Source: Moorena producens 3L
GTDB lineage: Bacteria > Cyanobacteriota > Cyanobacteriia > Cyanobacteriales > Coleofasciculaceae
Reading direction: 5' to 3'
Length of the DNA stretch: 57,821 nt
Assembly (NCBI RefSeq): GCF_000211815.1
Contig: NZ_GL890852.1
Location: 8,018 to 65,838 of the forward strand
Position 1 is the first letter of the stretch. Every line of letters begins with the position of its first letter. The translations under genes were made by a program, and so were the position numbers. Under the pieces are notes generated by a model, which worked only from the letters and a program-made list of their open reading frames with translations, was not told the DNA's origin and ran no database searches. Positions 8,847-19,300 of the stretch are shown here, piece by piece.

Positions 8847-11402
8847 ATGGCTCAACGAAAGTCAATCAAGCTTCGTCGTAGATACTTACGACCATTAGTC
8901 AGTGCTTCCCTCATTCTCGGTAGTTTGTTTCAGCTGGCAGTACCTGTATTTGCGGATGGAACTACTGCTGGTGTACAGATTATTAACCAGTCGGAAGCTA
9001 CCTATGAAGACCCCAACAATCCAGAGGTTGAAATCAACGCGACCTCAAACACTGTGATCGTTAAGGTGGCTGAAGTTGCTGGTTTGCTGGTTCAACCTGA
9101 TGGTGTTAATGACGTCAACCTAGGTAGTATTGCTACTGGTGATATCCTGCAATTTGACTTCGTGATTACCAACATTGGTAACGAAGAAACCAATATTGTT
9201 ATCCCTGGTCTTGATAACATCGCCATCACTGGTTTAGATCCCGATCCTGCTGCTCCTACTCCTATTACAGTGACAGCTGACTTGGATGGGGATGGCACTT
9301 TCGAGACAACTATTCCAGGAACTGGTTTGACTACACCCGATCCCATTCCTGCTGATCAGAGCATTAAGGTACGGGTTGAAGGTACGGTGATTGTAGATGA
9401 AGCAGGAGCTCCGATTAATGTCCAGTTAGGTGATACCGAACCTAACGACAACAGTCCTGCTACTGATAACCAGCCGGATGCTGATGATGGTTCCAATCCT
9501 AACGAGGTTCGTACCCAAGATGCTGATCCTACCGAAGCTCCGGTCAATGGTGAGCGTGAGGGTTCTGCGTTCCAAGAGGTCTTACTCTCTACGGAGATTA
9601 AGGAACTAGCAACCATCACTGTTCTCAAGCGAATCATAGGTCCAAATAATATTGAGCTAGTTGATAAGGGTGATAACCCTGAAGATGCTAGCGATGACAA
9701 AATTACCTATCGCTTAGACTTCCGGGTTGAGTCCTCTAACCCAGCGATTAATTTCCAAGCTGCAGATCTCGAAGGAACTAGCATTACCCTTGATGGTGCG
9801 CCAGTCCAGCGTGTCTTGGTCTCTGATGTCATTCCCGAAGGTACAGTATTTGACCCTGACGCAACGGCTAATCCACCAGCAGGCTGGACAGTGGTCTACT
9901 CTGATGATGACCCAGCGGTGACTGGTCGTGACGCCCTGAGCGTAGACTGGTCTATTACCCCGCCAGCTGCTAGTGAGGTTAAGCGCATTGGTTTCATTTT
10001 TGACGGTCATATTGATGCAGGAACCTCCACTGAAGGTGATGGCAATGGCTTCACTTTTGGTGTGATTACCAGTGGCTTACCCACTGCTGGTGGTGAAGTC
10101 GCTAACATTGCTCAGGCATTTGGTGAAACTGTCGGTGACCCAACGGATGAAGTGGTCTACGATGAATCCGGTGACCAAAATCCCAACAACTACAATGATG
10201 ATGGTACACCACCCGATGAGACAGGTACCGACTTCAACCCAGCTACAGACCTTGGTATTGCCAATCCCAGTGCTGATGGTGTTGATGAAGACAATAACAA
10301 TACAGGTGAAGGACCTAAGGGTGAAGACACTGTAGTTACCATTACTGCAGAGATTGAGACTAAGAGTCAAATCCTCAATGGTCCGGAGGATCGACCCAAC
10401 GCCATTGGTCCAACCAATGACAATGATGACTTCACTAACCAGTCCACAACTATTCCAGCTGGATTAGCTCAGGGTCAGCCCATTCCAGATCCAGGTGAGG
10501 TCATCTTCAACAATACTGTTGAGAACCCCAATACTACTAATTTGGATAACGTAACCTTGTTGCCAATTGCCCCTTCACTGGGTACTGCGGCGACTAATGA
10601 CCCTCAAGTTAATCCTCAATTCACCACTCCAGTAGAGTTTGGACCAAATAACCAGATTCCTGATGGTACTACGGTCAGGATCAGGTACACCCCAGATACA
10701 GGTACGCCTCTTGAGGCGACCTACACCTACACTGAAGATGGTGGTTTTACCACTACTGATCCAGCGGTTAATGTTGGTACTCTCACACCAGGTCAGCAAT
10801 TGGATTACGAGGTAATTGTTGACTTACCTGCTAATACGCCTCAAGTTCAAGGTTACGGGATTCCGATTGTTTCCTTCGTGGACAACAACCCGAACGGAGA
10901 CTTTGATGTCACTCAGGAAACCGTCTTCAACATCACTGTTGACCGGGTCTACACTGGCTACATGCAGATGGTGAAAGAAGCTCGAATTCTCGATACTGAT
11001 GGTGTAACAGTGATTGAGGAATTCACCACCGGAACTCCCACAGGTGATCCTGAGGAGGGTGGCCTCACTGAACGAGCTAAGCCTGGTCAGTTTATCGAGT
11101 ACCGAATCACCTACACCAATATCTCTGAACCACTAGTGGGTGCTGGTAACGTAATTTTGGATGCTAACAACTTCACCATTACTGAGGATGGCGAACAAGC
11201 TCCTAACAACTGGGTTACTGTCACCACTCACGAGCAGGGAACTGAGCCATCTCAGGGTACTGTGGAGTACTTTAATAAAACCTTATCCTTTGGAAATAGT
11301 GACCCAGCTAGCGGTGAAGAGGTAACTAAGTACGTCAATGAGGTTGGTACTGTTGCTCCTGGGGACAATGGTTCCTTTGTCTTCCGTCGTAAGGTTGACT
11401 AA
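8847..11402 (+). CDS. Secreted DUF11-type surface protein, 851 aa
   Basis: Exported protein: an N-terminal signal (basic RRRYLRPLVSA, then a hydrophobic core ending ...LAVPVFA at about residue 36), followed by a long acidic beta-rich chain. Repeated DUF11-like segments carry the typical wording of these domains (GDILQFDFVITNIGN, PGQFIEYRITYTN, TLTPGQQLDYEVIVD). It is rich in Asp, Asn, Thr and Pro and almost free of Cys, with Ca-binding-like D/N runs (DNQPDADDGSNPNE). No sortase signal or barrel is seen, so it is probably held at the surface through partners. It heads a locus of five envelope genes. The ATG at 8847 gives a clean signal peptide. Function unknown; adhesion, sheath or fibre formation is inference. 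Confidence 0.8.
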   Translation: MAQRKSIKLRRRYLRPLVSASLILGSLFQLAVPVFADGTTAGVQIINQSEATYEDPNNPEVEINATSNTVIVKVAEVAGLLVQPDGVNDVNLGSIATGDILQFDFVITNIGNEETNIVIPGLDNIAITGLDPDPAAPTPITVTADLDGDGTFETTIPGTGLTTPDPIPADQSIKVRVEGTVIVDEAGAPINVQLGDTEPNDNSPATDNQPDADDGSNPNEVRTQDADPTEAPVNGEREGSAFQEVLLSTEIKELATITVLKRIIGPNNIELVDKGDNPEDASDDKITYRLDFRVESSNPAINFQAADLEGTSITLDGAPVQRVLVSDVIPEGTVFDPDATANPPAGWTVVYSDDDPAVTGRDALSVDWSITPPAASEVKRIGFIFDGHIDAGTSTEGDGNGFTFGVITSGLPTAGGEVANIAQAFGETVGDPTDEVVYDESGDQNPNNYNDDGTPPDETGTDFNPATDLGIANPSADGVDEDNNNTGEGPKGEDTVVTITAEIETKSQILNGPEDRPNAIGPTNDNDDFTNQSTTIPAGLAQGQPIPDPGEVIFNNTVENPNTTNLDNVTLLPIAPSLGTAATNDPQVNPQFTTPVEFGPNNQIPDGTTVRIRYTPDTGTPLEATYTYTEDGGFTTTDPAVNVGTLTPGQQLDYEVIVDLPANTPQVQGYGIPIVSFVDNNPNGDFDVTQETVFNITVDRVYTGYMQMVKEARILDTDGVTVIEEFTTGTPTGDPEEGGLTERAKPGQFIEYRITYTNISEPLVGAGNVILDANNFTITEDGEQAPNNWVTVTTHEQGTEPSQGTVEYFNKTLSFGNSDPASGEEVTKYVNEVGTVAPGDNGSFVFRRKVD

Positions 11403-11496
11403 TCCTTGATGCTCTGAAGTAGGAAGTATAGCGCTACGCGCAAGGCAAGAGGAATCCCCCCTAACTCATAAGGGTAGGTTTTTAACAAAGACGTGA

Positions 11497-11575
11497 GCTG
11501 TGGGGTGTGGGGTGTGGGGTGTGGGGTGTGGGGTGTGGGGTGGGGTGTGGGTTGACCGGGTGTGGGGTGTGGGGT
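11497..11575. repeat. STRR heptamer, unit GTGTGGG
   Basis: Roughly nine imperfect copies of a G-rich heptamer. The strand is strongly biased (G on +) and could form G-quadruplexes. Confidence 0.8.
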
Positions 11576-12032
11576 TTGTCGTTCAAAATCATCATTTCTT
11601 CGTTGTTTTCCTTTTCCTCTCCCTCTGGGTCGCCCCATGTTTGACCCTAATGTAAAAAACCTACCCCTGTGAGCCTTAAGAAGGGGGGCAGGCAAGAGGC
11701 AAAAGTTGACTACAAAAGCGCAGGTGCGCTCTTACCATTAAGAATTAATTCGCCACGGGTCGCACCTTTTTCAGCTTTGATCAATGTCAAACACCTGAAT
11801 GCTTAGTGCTATATGAAGTAGGGGCGCTGCTGAATTGAAGTATGAATGCGCGATTGTTTAGTTTTCGCCAAGCCCCTGTGGGTTCCCCGAGCGAGCAATC
11901 CCTCGCTCGGGGGACGCAAGAGAGTTTTGTTCCCCCCAAGCGAGCAATCCCTCGCTTGGGGGGCTAGGGGGGCAAAATCATACCCAGAATCAGCAACGCC
12001 GAAGTAGGAATTATGAAGTAGGAAGTATGAAG

Positions 12033-12237
12033 TATAGCAGTCGCCAGGGCAGTTAGGACATGACAAAAGTCTCACACCCTTTGTAAGCGATGCAGAGGTG
12101 CGACCCGTGGCGAATTTAATTCGCCAACGGAAAGCGCACCTAAGCGGTCTTGGGGGTTTCCCCCACTCGCTATTGCATCAAGAAGCGCAAGAGTTTGACT
12201 TCTGACAAATGACTTCTGACAAATGACTTCTGCTATA
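12033..12237. mobile_element. Dispersed element D, copy 2, with nested insertion
   Basis: Same ends as the copy at 7471 (TATAGCAGTCGCCAGGGC ... TTCTGCTATA). It is interrupted by a ~99-bp palindromic element A (12085-12183) between TTTGT and AGCGCAAGAG, a junction that is uninterrupted in copy 1 (near 7520). Confidence 0.7.
12085..12183. mobile_element. Palindromic element A, nested in D
   Basis: Begins AAGCGATGCAG and ends TTGCATCAAGA, nearly inverted termini. The interior carries GGTGCGACCCGTGGCGAATT and GGTCTTGGGGGTTTCCCCC. Its first 37 bp (12085-12121) are identical, inverted, to 29564-29600. Confidence 0.75.
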
Positions 12238-12361
12238 TGAAGTAGGAATTATGACATGATACGTGTAACTCCTGGTTGTTGACCACGTTTTGAGTCAATC
12301 TTTAGTGAGCCACTAATCAAGTCATTTCAGGCTACCCTACCGGAACGCTATCCGGCCAACA

Positions 12362-12432
12362 GCCTTCATACTTCAGCCTTCATACTTCAGCCTCCATACT
12401 TCAGCCTTCATACTTCAGCCCCCATACTTCAG
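12362..12432. repeat. Tandem repeat, 14-bp unit CTTCATACTTCAGC
   Basis: Five imperfect copies of a doubled heptamer, ending about 55 bp upstream of the small DUF11 gene. Confidence 0.85.
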
Positions 12433-12488
12433 TCTTCAAGCTTCAGCGTTCTATAAAATTGTTGTAATTCTCAAGAGGTTTATTGCAA

Positions 12489-13052
12489 ATGAAACGTTCA
12501 TCAATTCTAGGTCTGGGTGCGATCGCATTCATGGTTGCTGTCCCTTTTGTAGGTAAGACTCCTGTATTAGCTGGTTTACAGGAAGCTGGGGAAGTGATTG
12601 TCCAAAACATCATGCGCCCGAAAGTGCAGTTGAAATTAGTGGCTCAGAAGAAGATAGTAGAAGTTGATAGTGAAGGTAAAGAAAATATTACTTGGCAAGC
12701 CCTAGAGAACAAAGCCGTTGTCAAACCAGGAGATACCCTTCGTTACACTGTCAAAGGTGAAAATGCTGGGGAAGTGGAAGCTGACAATCTGATGGTTACC
12801 CAACCTATTCCTCGCGCTACCATGTATATTCTTGATTCTGCTAGCAACAGCAATGGAGCAACGATAACTTACAGCATTGATAATGGAGAGACTTTTATAG
12901 AACAACCTACTATTGAAGTCACCCTTGAAGATGGCACGGTAGAAACTAGACCTGCCCCTGCTTCAGCTTACACTCACGTTCGCTTTGAGTTTCCAGAAGC
13001 TCTCGATCCCAAAGCAGTTTTAGAAGCATCTTATGATGTGAATGTTCGCTAG
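12489..13052 (+). CDS. Small secreted DUF11-domain protein, 187 aa
   Basis: Signal peptide MKRSSILGLGAIAFMVAVP... with probable cleavage after VLA (about residue 28), then a single DUF11-type beta-sandwich recognised by KPGDTLRYTVKGENAGEVEADN and LMVTQPIPRAT. The end, EASYDVNVR, is typical of the last strand of such domains. I chose ATG 12489 over the TTG six bases upstream, since it gives a standard signal peptide and sits behind an AGAGG motif. It is one domain long, so it could be a minor subunit or cap of the same surface structure as its larger neighbours. Its stop codon is immediately followed by a TTAGTGA heptamer array. Confidence 0.8.
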   Translation: MKRSSILGLGAIAFMVAVPFVGKTPVLAGLQEAGEVIVQNIMRPKVQLKLVAQKKIVEVDSEGKENITWQALENKAVVKPGDTLRYTVKGENAGEVEADNLMVTQPIPRATMYILDSASNSNGATITYSIDNGETFIEQPTIEVTLEDGTVETRPAPASAYTHVRFEFPEALDPKAVLEASYDVNVR

Positions 13053-13844
13053 TAATTAGTGATTAGTGATTAGTGATTAGTGATTAGTGATTAGTGATTA
13101 GTGATTAGTTGCTAGTTAGTACTTAGAAGTCATTTGTAAATACCAATAAAATCTTGTTAATTACAAATAACTTATAAATCAGGACTCATAAATCGTCAGC
13201 ATATGCGCTACAGATGGTGCTACTTGAGGTTCGGTCAGCGGTCAGCGGTCGGTGGTCAGCCGTGAGCTAAAAGCTCACGCTACTTGAGGTGCCGTCAGCT
13301 GTTGGCCACAGGCCCAAAGCTGATCGCTGATAGCTTACTAAAAATCCTAACTAATGACTAATCACTTAAGCTTATAATTTTGTTATTTTTAGAACATAAT
13401 TACAGGTAATTAAATAATTTATTTAGTAGTCACTATTACTCATTCAGTTGTAACAGTTTTTATCTGGCTAAATAAAACTCCGTAGTAATAAATTCATAAC
13501 CATAAATAATTTAATTATAAGTATTAGGCGTTGGGTATTAGGCGTTAAGTATTATGTAAAATTAAAGCAGTTTACAGCCTCGTTGCTGTAGCCGGTTCGC
13601 TTCATAATCAGAAGACTACAGCCTAAAACCTAAAGCCTAGAGCAGAATAATTCTATTTTTTTAAAAAAAAGCCAGCATAAGTACTGCCTAAAAAAATCAG
13701 CGCAACCCGCGCTATTTTTTGATTATTTTTGCCTGATTTTTATAATTTTGCTTAATTTTTATAAAACTTATAAAACCTAAATTTTAATTTTTATAAAAAC
13801 ACCCAATTTCAATCAACAAAAATATCCAGTGATTTACTATCAAA
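13053..13844. other. 0.8-kb repeat-rich intergenic region
   Basis: Starts with about eight TTAGTGA heptamers (13051-13109). GGTCAGC heptamers follow near 13232-13262, with an inverted pair of AGC-TCACG-type segments. The right part (13380-13840) is extremely AT-rich and presumably carries the promoter for the coupled surface genes. No gene seen. Confidence 0.55.
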
Positions 13845-16337
13845 ATGTGCAAATCAACCCCTGACTGGAAAAAACGTTTACCAAAGCTGCTAGCAACAGT
13901 TTTGATAGGAGGTGTCTTACCAACATCTCCACCAGTACTGTCGCAAACTCAGCCAGCAGAAATTTCAGCAACAACCGGTAAGACACCGCTACAGTGTACA
14001 GCTCCTGAAACAGTAGGAGCAACTGTGATCAATCAAGTCACTTATCGGTACCAAATGCCTCGTGGTCCAAGGGGAAGATTCTCTCGACCTAGTGAGTTAT
14101 TCATTACTGGTACTTCTAGCAAAGTTAAGAGTGAAACCTCTAAACAAGGAACTCTCAATCTGGTATCTCAGGGGATTAAAGATGGGGAAGGCCAGTTGGT
14201 GTTTGGCTTAGGTGCTATGACTGATGCCCTGGAGGATGAACTAGTAACCTTGGGCTTTACTTCAGAGGAAGCTAGCAATGCCAGTATCAAAGCAGTAATG
14301 AGTTTTGCTAATTCATCCACTGACACTACCGCTGATCAAGTCATCACTGCTGCCAAAACCGCTATTGAGGAAGCAATACCGAATAAAGCTGCCGTCTTAA
14401 ATGGGGAGAATAGTCAGGCCGATCAAGTCATGGCTCTAGTCTTTACTGGACTAGCTCAACAGGGCTTAGAATCCATTGGTATTGCTGAAGCCGATGCCAC
14501 AACTGCCCAAAATACCGCAGCTGGTTTAATCCCAACTGACTTGAGTAGTACTACTTTTACCGATATTCGCCAGCAAGCATTTGATGAAGCGCTCAATGCT
14601 ATCCCTGAACAACAACAACTCCTGATCCAAGCTAAAGACTCTCTTGAGCAAGACCTAGTAAACATTCAGTCTGGTCAAGGGTCGCGGGTGCAATCGGGAG
14701 ATATTGTGAGTTTCCGTTATGCCTTGCTTAACACCGGAGATGCAGCGATTGAGATACAAACTCCCCAAGCCAGCGTTATTGCTCAAAGTGGCTTAGTCGG
14801 TTCAGCTTCGATTGGCAATGTTACTGTTGAGGGTTTGGAGGAAACCCCGGAAACACTGAAAATCGAGCCTGGGCAGGAGGTGGTGCTGAATGTGCAAGTG
14901 GCACTTAACGCTGCTGCTGAAGACAATGATCAGCAAACTATAGCCTTAGGGTTTAGCAGTAATTGTGGTCAAGACAATACCTCCCAAGAAACAGCACAAC
15001 AGACCATAGCTACTATAGCTCCTACACCTGACCCCAGGTTGGAACTGATTGACCCGTTTGGAGAAATCCGGGGTTGTAACAATGAACTGTTGGATGACTA
15101 TACCGGATTTAGCGTTGGCTTATTTGAACCAGACCCCAATGACCCCACAGGATTCTTGAGTGCTGTAGAACTGACCACCACTGAAGTTCCCGATGACCCC
15201 AATAACACCATTCCGGAAGGGATTGAACCTAATACTACCAATGCCAATCCCTTTTTCCTTAACAATGACGACAATGAAAACCGAGGTAGATACAGCTTTC
15301 TGTTTGATCGAGACCGAGGTCAGTTAGAGCAAGGTCGAAGCTACATTTTGGTGGTTAATCCACCCGATAATAGCAACTTCCTACAACGGCGCATTCGCTT
15401 GACCATCAATAATGTTGATGAAGCCCAAGGTATAGTTTCCTATACTGCTACGTCTTTAGATGGTCTACCGATTACTACGGATGCCAATCCCACAGAGGTA
15501 CAGGGTGAATTCCTGATTCGGAATGCCAAACGGGAAGGTCTGGTTTTGGGATTGTTGAATGTAGATACGGGTATTTGTGACCTTGAATCGATTCGGATTA
15601 CCAAGAGCGCAGACCGAGCTACCGCTGAACCAGGAGATACTATCATCTACCGCCTCTCTTTGCGCAATCTAGCCCGTAGTGCTGTGGTTGACATTGTAGT
15701 GACTGACGACTTACCCCTAGGATTCACATTGGTTGAAGATTCTGTCCGGGGCGAGTTACAGCAAGAATCAATGGAGATTGAAACCACACGAGATGGGGCA
15801 AGAATTACTTTCAGGGTAGCAGAGCCAATTCCAGAAGGTGGAGTATTGAACATTGCTTATGGGGTGCAAGTCACCCCAGATGGCATCCGGGGTGACGGGG
15901 AGAACTCAGCAATTGTTGCTGCGGAACGGGATGACAACGGCTGGGATATCAAAGATGGTCCAGTGGTTCATCGAGTACGAATTGATCCCGGCATTATTTC
16001 CGATTGCGGCACTTTACTAGGTCGAGTATTTGTAGACAAAAACTTTGATGGTCATCAGCAACCAGGAGAACCGGGCGTTCCTAATGCGGTGATCTTTATG
16101 GAAAACGGTAACCGAATTACCACTGATGCCAATGGTCTGTTCTCGGTTAAGAACGTTCTACCGGGATACCACACTGGAGCTTTAGACCTGACTAGCCTTC
16201 CAGGTTACACCCTAGCTCCCAATACCCATTTCAATGAGGGCAACAGCCAATCCCGACTCGTGCGTTTAGAACCTGGTGGTATGGCACGCATGAACTTTGC
16301 AGTCACTCCGACCTTCAACGAAGAGGATCAGCAATGA
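13845..16337 (+). CDS. Secreted DUF11/SdrD_B-type surface protein, 830 aa
   Basis: Exported protein with signal peptide (KKRLPKLLATVLIGGVLP, cleavage near residue 35). The N-terminal third is helix-rich and Ala/Gln-rich (about 100-265). DUF11-like domains follow at about 270-380 and 580-690 (TAEPGDTIIYRLSLRN, IVVTDDLPLGFTLVEDS), then a C-terminal SdrD_B/carboxypeptidase-regulatory-like beta-sandwich at about 720-800 (LLGRVFVDKNFDGHQQPGEP). This build occurs next to large outer-membrane barrels in several phyla. Its stop overlaps the ATG of the next gene (ATGA at 16334-16337), so the two are translationally coupled and probably partners. No enzyme motifs are visible; a structural or assembly role at the cell surface is inference. 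Confidence 0.83.
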   Translation: MCKSTPDWKKRLPKLLATVLIGGVLPTSPPVLSQTQPAEISATTGKTPLQCTAPETVGATVINQVTYRYQMPRGPRGRFSRPSELFITGTSSKVKSETSKQGTLNLVSQGIKDGEGQLVFGLGAMTDALEDELVTLGFTSEEASNASIKAVMSFANSSTDTTADQVITAAKTAIEEAIPNKAAVLNGENSQADQVMALVFTGLAQQGLESIGIAEADATTAQNTAAGLIPTDLSSTTFTDIRQQAFDEALNAIPEQQQLLIQAKDSLEQDLVNIQSGQGSRVQSGDIVSFRYALLNTGDAAIEIQTPQASVIAQSGLVGSASIGNVTVEGLEETPETLKIEPGQEVVLNVQVALNAAAEDNDQQTIALGFSSNCGQDNTSQETAQQTIATIAPTPDPRLELIDPFGEIRGCNNELLDDYTGFSVGLFEPDPNDPTGFLSAVELTTTEVPDDPNNTIPEGIEPNTTNANPFFLNNDDNENRGRYSFLFDRDRGQLEQGRSYILVVNPPDNSNFLQRRIRLTINNVDEAQGIVSYTATSLDGLPITTDANPTEVQGEFLIRNAKREGLVLGLLNVDTGICDLESIRITKSADRATAEPGDTIIYRLSLRNLARSAVVDIVVTDDLPLGFTLVEDSVRGELQQESMEIETTRDGARITFRVAEPIPEGGVLNIAYGVQVTPDGIRGDGENSAIVAAERDDNGWDIKDGPVVHRVRIDPGIISDCGTLLGRVFVDKNFDGHQQPGEPGVPNAVIFMENGNRITTDANGLFSVKNVLPGYHTGALDLTSLPGYTLAPNTHFNEGNSQSRLVRLEPGGMARMNFAVTPTFNEEDQQ

Positions 16338-19300
16338 AATTAACTAACAATTATAACACATCTTGTAAACTACAGCTAATGGGAGCGATCGCTGGTAGCG
16401 TCACCATGGTGCTGTATCCTGCGATCGCTGAAGCTGAATCAACCCAAGCAGCAGAGGATAAATTACCAGTCATTGACCTGAAGCCAAGTCAACTACCTAG
16501 CCTTGATCTCAAACAAGAACCGATCCTCAGCTTCAATCCCGGTCTGGTTCCCTCCCTAAACCAAAATGAGCAATCAACAACAATTGCTCTGAGACAGTCT
16601 TCCAGTTTTAACATCAACGATGGACAATTTCCTAGGTTTGATGTGAGGTCAGATCAAGTCCCTAGACTGAACTTGAAACGAGAACCTATCGTTAGTTTCA
16701 ACTCGACTCTGACTCCCTCACCAATCCAACAGACAGAGCCATCCTCAGACATCGCCCTTGCACCTGTAGTGGACTTGAGTACAAGTCGGCTACCTAGTTT
16801 TGACCTACTGCCTGGTCAACTACCTCAGCTAAATTCACCAAAAGCTCTACTTGCTAATCTAGACCTGAAACAACAGCAAAGGGTTAGTCTCAATCGTGTT
16901 AATACTGAAGCTAGACAAACTATACCGATCGCAGCAACTAGCTCAGATACTGAAATTACAATCGCACCTGATATCGATATCCAAGTCGGAGACTTACCTG
17001 AGTTTGCGGTTAATGGTGAATTACCTAACTTAGATTTAAGTAACGCTCAATTAGACCACCTTCAACTGCGTACGCAACAAACTGTTAGTCTCAATCCTAC
17101 GGTTAATAATGAAGCTAGACAAACTATACCGATTCCAGAAACTCAGTTAGACCAAGAGATTGCTTATGCACCTGATATCGATATCCAAGTCGGAGACTTA
17201 CCTGAGTTTGCGGTTAATGGTGAATTACCTAACTTAGATTTAAGTAACGCTCAATTGGACAACCTTCAACTGCGTACGCAACAAACTGTTAGTCTCAATC
17301 CTACGGTTAATAATGAAGCTAGACAAACTATACCGATTCCAGAAACTCAGTTAGACCAAGAGATTGCTTATGCACCTGGTATCGATATCCAAGTCGGAGA
17401 CTTACCTGAGTTTGCGGTTAATGGTGAGCAATTACCTAACTTAGATTTAAGTAACGCTCAATTGGACAACCTTCAACTGCGTTCGCGTAGCGTGACCTAC
17501 GGTCAATCGCAGCAAAGGGTTAGTCTCAATCCTACGGTTAATCCTCAAGCAGGAGAAACTATACCGAACGCGGAAAGTCAGTCACCTCAAGACATTGCTT
17601 ATGCACCTGGTATCGATATCCAAGTCGGAGAATTACCTAACTTTGAGCTCAATGGTGAGCAATTCCCTAACTTAGATTTAACTAACGATAAATTGGACAA
17701 CCTTCAACTGCGTACGCAGCAAAGGGTTAGTCTCAATCCTACGGTTAATCCTCAAGCAGGAGAAACTATACCGAACGCGGAAAGTCAGTCACCTCAAGAC
17801 ATTGCTTATGCACCTGGTATCGATATCCAAGTCGGAGAATTACCTAACTTTGAGCTCAATGGTGAGCAATTCCCTAACTTAGATTTAACTAACGCTCAAT
17901 TGGACAACCTTCAACTGCGTTCGCGTAGCGTGACCTACGGTCAATCGCAGCAAAGGGTTAGTCTCAATCCTACGGTTAATCCATTAGCTAGACAAACTAT
18001 ACCGTACCCAGAAACTCAGTTAGACCAAGACATTGCTTATGCACCTGATATTGATATCCAAGTTGGAGACTTACCTGAGTTTACTGTTAATGGTGAGCAA
18101 TTCCCTAACCTAGATTTAACTAACGATAAATTAGACAACCTTCAACTGCGTACGCAGCAAACCGTTAGTCTCAATCGTGTTAATACTGAAGCTAGACAAA
18201 CTATACCGTACCCAGAAACTCAGTCAAATCAAGAGATTGCTTACGCACCTGATATCGATATCCAAGTCGGAGACTTACCTGAGTTTGCTGTTAATGGTGA
18301 GCAATTCCCTAACTTAGATTTAACTAACGATAAATTAGACAACCTTCAACTGCGTACGCAGCAAACCGTTAGTCTCAATCGTGTTAATACTGAAGCTAGA
18401 CAAACTATACCGTACCCAGAAACTCAGTCAAATCAAGAGATTGCTTACGCACCTGATATTGATATCCAAGTTGGAGACTTACCTGAGTTTGCTGTTAATG
18501 GTGAGCAATTCCCTAACCTAGATTTAACTAACGATAAATTAGACAACCTTCAACTGCGTACGCAGCAAACCGTTAGTCTCAATCGTGTTAATACTGAAGC
18601 TAGACAAACTATACCGTACCCAGAAACTCAGTCAAATCAAGAGATTGCTTACGCACCTGATATTGATATCCAAGTTGGAGACTTACCTGAGTTTACTGTT
18701 AATGGTGAGCAATTCCCTAACCTAGATTTAACTAACGATAAATTAGACAATCTGGAGTTGCCATCCCAGCAAAGCATTAGTCTCAATCGTGTTAATCCTG
18801 AAGGTAGACAAACTATACCGATTCCAGAAACTCAGTCAAATCAAGAGATTGCTTACGCACCTGATATTGATATCCAAGTTGGAGACTTACCTGAGTTTGC
18901 TGTTAATGGTGAATTACCTAACCTAGATTTAAATCAAGCTCAATTAGACAAGCTGGAGGTGCGTTCGCGTAGCGTGACCTACGGTCAATCGCAACAAACC
19001 GTTAGTTTCAATCCTACTGTTAATCCTGAACCAATCCAGCAGATAGAAGCATCACCAGAAGTAATTGAACCGAGTCAAGAGCAACTAATCAGCTTTAACC
19101 TAAGACAGGAGCAACTAGCAAGCTTTGACCTAACACAGGAACAACTCTTAAGCCTGGATTTGACACAGCGGGCATCACTTAACCTTGACCTAAAACCAGT
19201 TGAACTTCCAACCATTGCTTTTGCAGAATTGGGAGAAGAGTACCAAGACACTCTCGAAATCGCCAACTACTGGATACGGCAAAGAAGACGCAACCGCCGA

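Larger units (their letters stand above)
11403..12488. other. 1.1-kb repeat-rich intergenic region
   Basis: No credible gene. It holds GTGTGGG heptamers (11497-11575), a palindrome-type segment with AATTCGCCACGGGTCGCACCT (11747-11767), two inverted GC-rich blocks with CGAGCAATCCCTCGCT (about 11890-11960), element D copy 2 with nested element A, and a CTTCATACTTCAGC array (12362-12432). Confidence 0.6.
16873..18998 (+). repeat. Ten in-gene tandem repeats of about 201-228 bp
   Basis: Ten copies with little divergence. Three consecutive ones start at 18151, 18355 and 18559 (period 204 bp) and are almost identical at DNA level. Copies come in two lengths: copies 3, 5 and 10 carry a 24-bp in-frame insertion. 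Confidence 0.93.

Noticed and set aside
11399..12075. Minus-strand frames between the first two DUF11 genes
   Set aside because: Encoded by GTGTGGG heptamers and palindromic repeats; composition (HPTPHTP) is typical of translated repeats.
7471..12240. CRISPR array
   Set aside because: Repeats in this region are contiguous heptamers or two-copy elements; no regularly spaced repeats with unique spacers and no cas genes.
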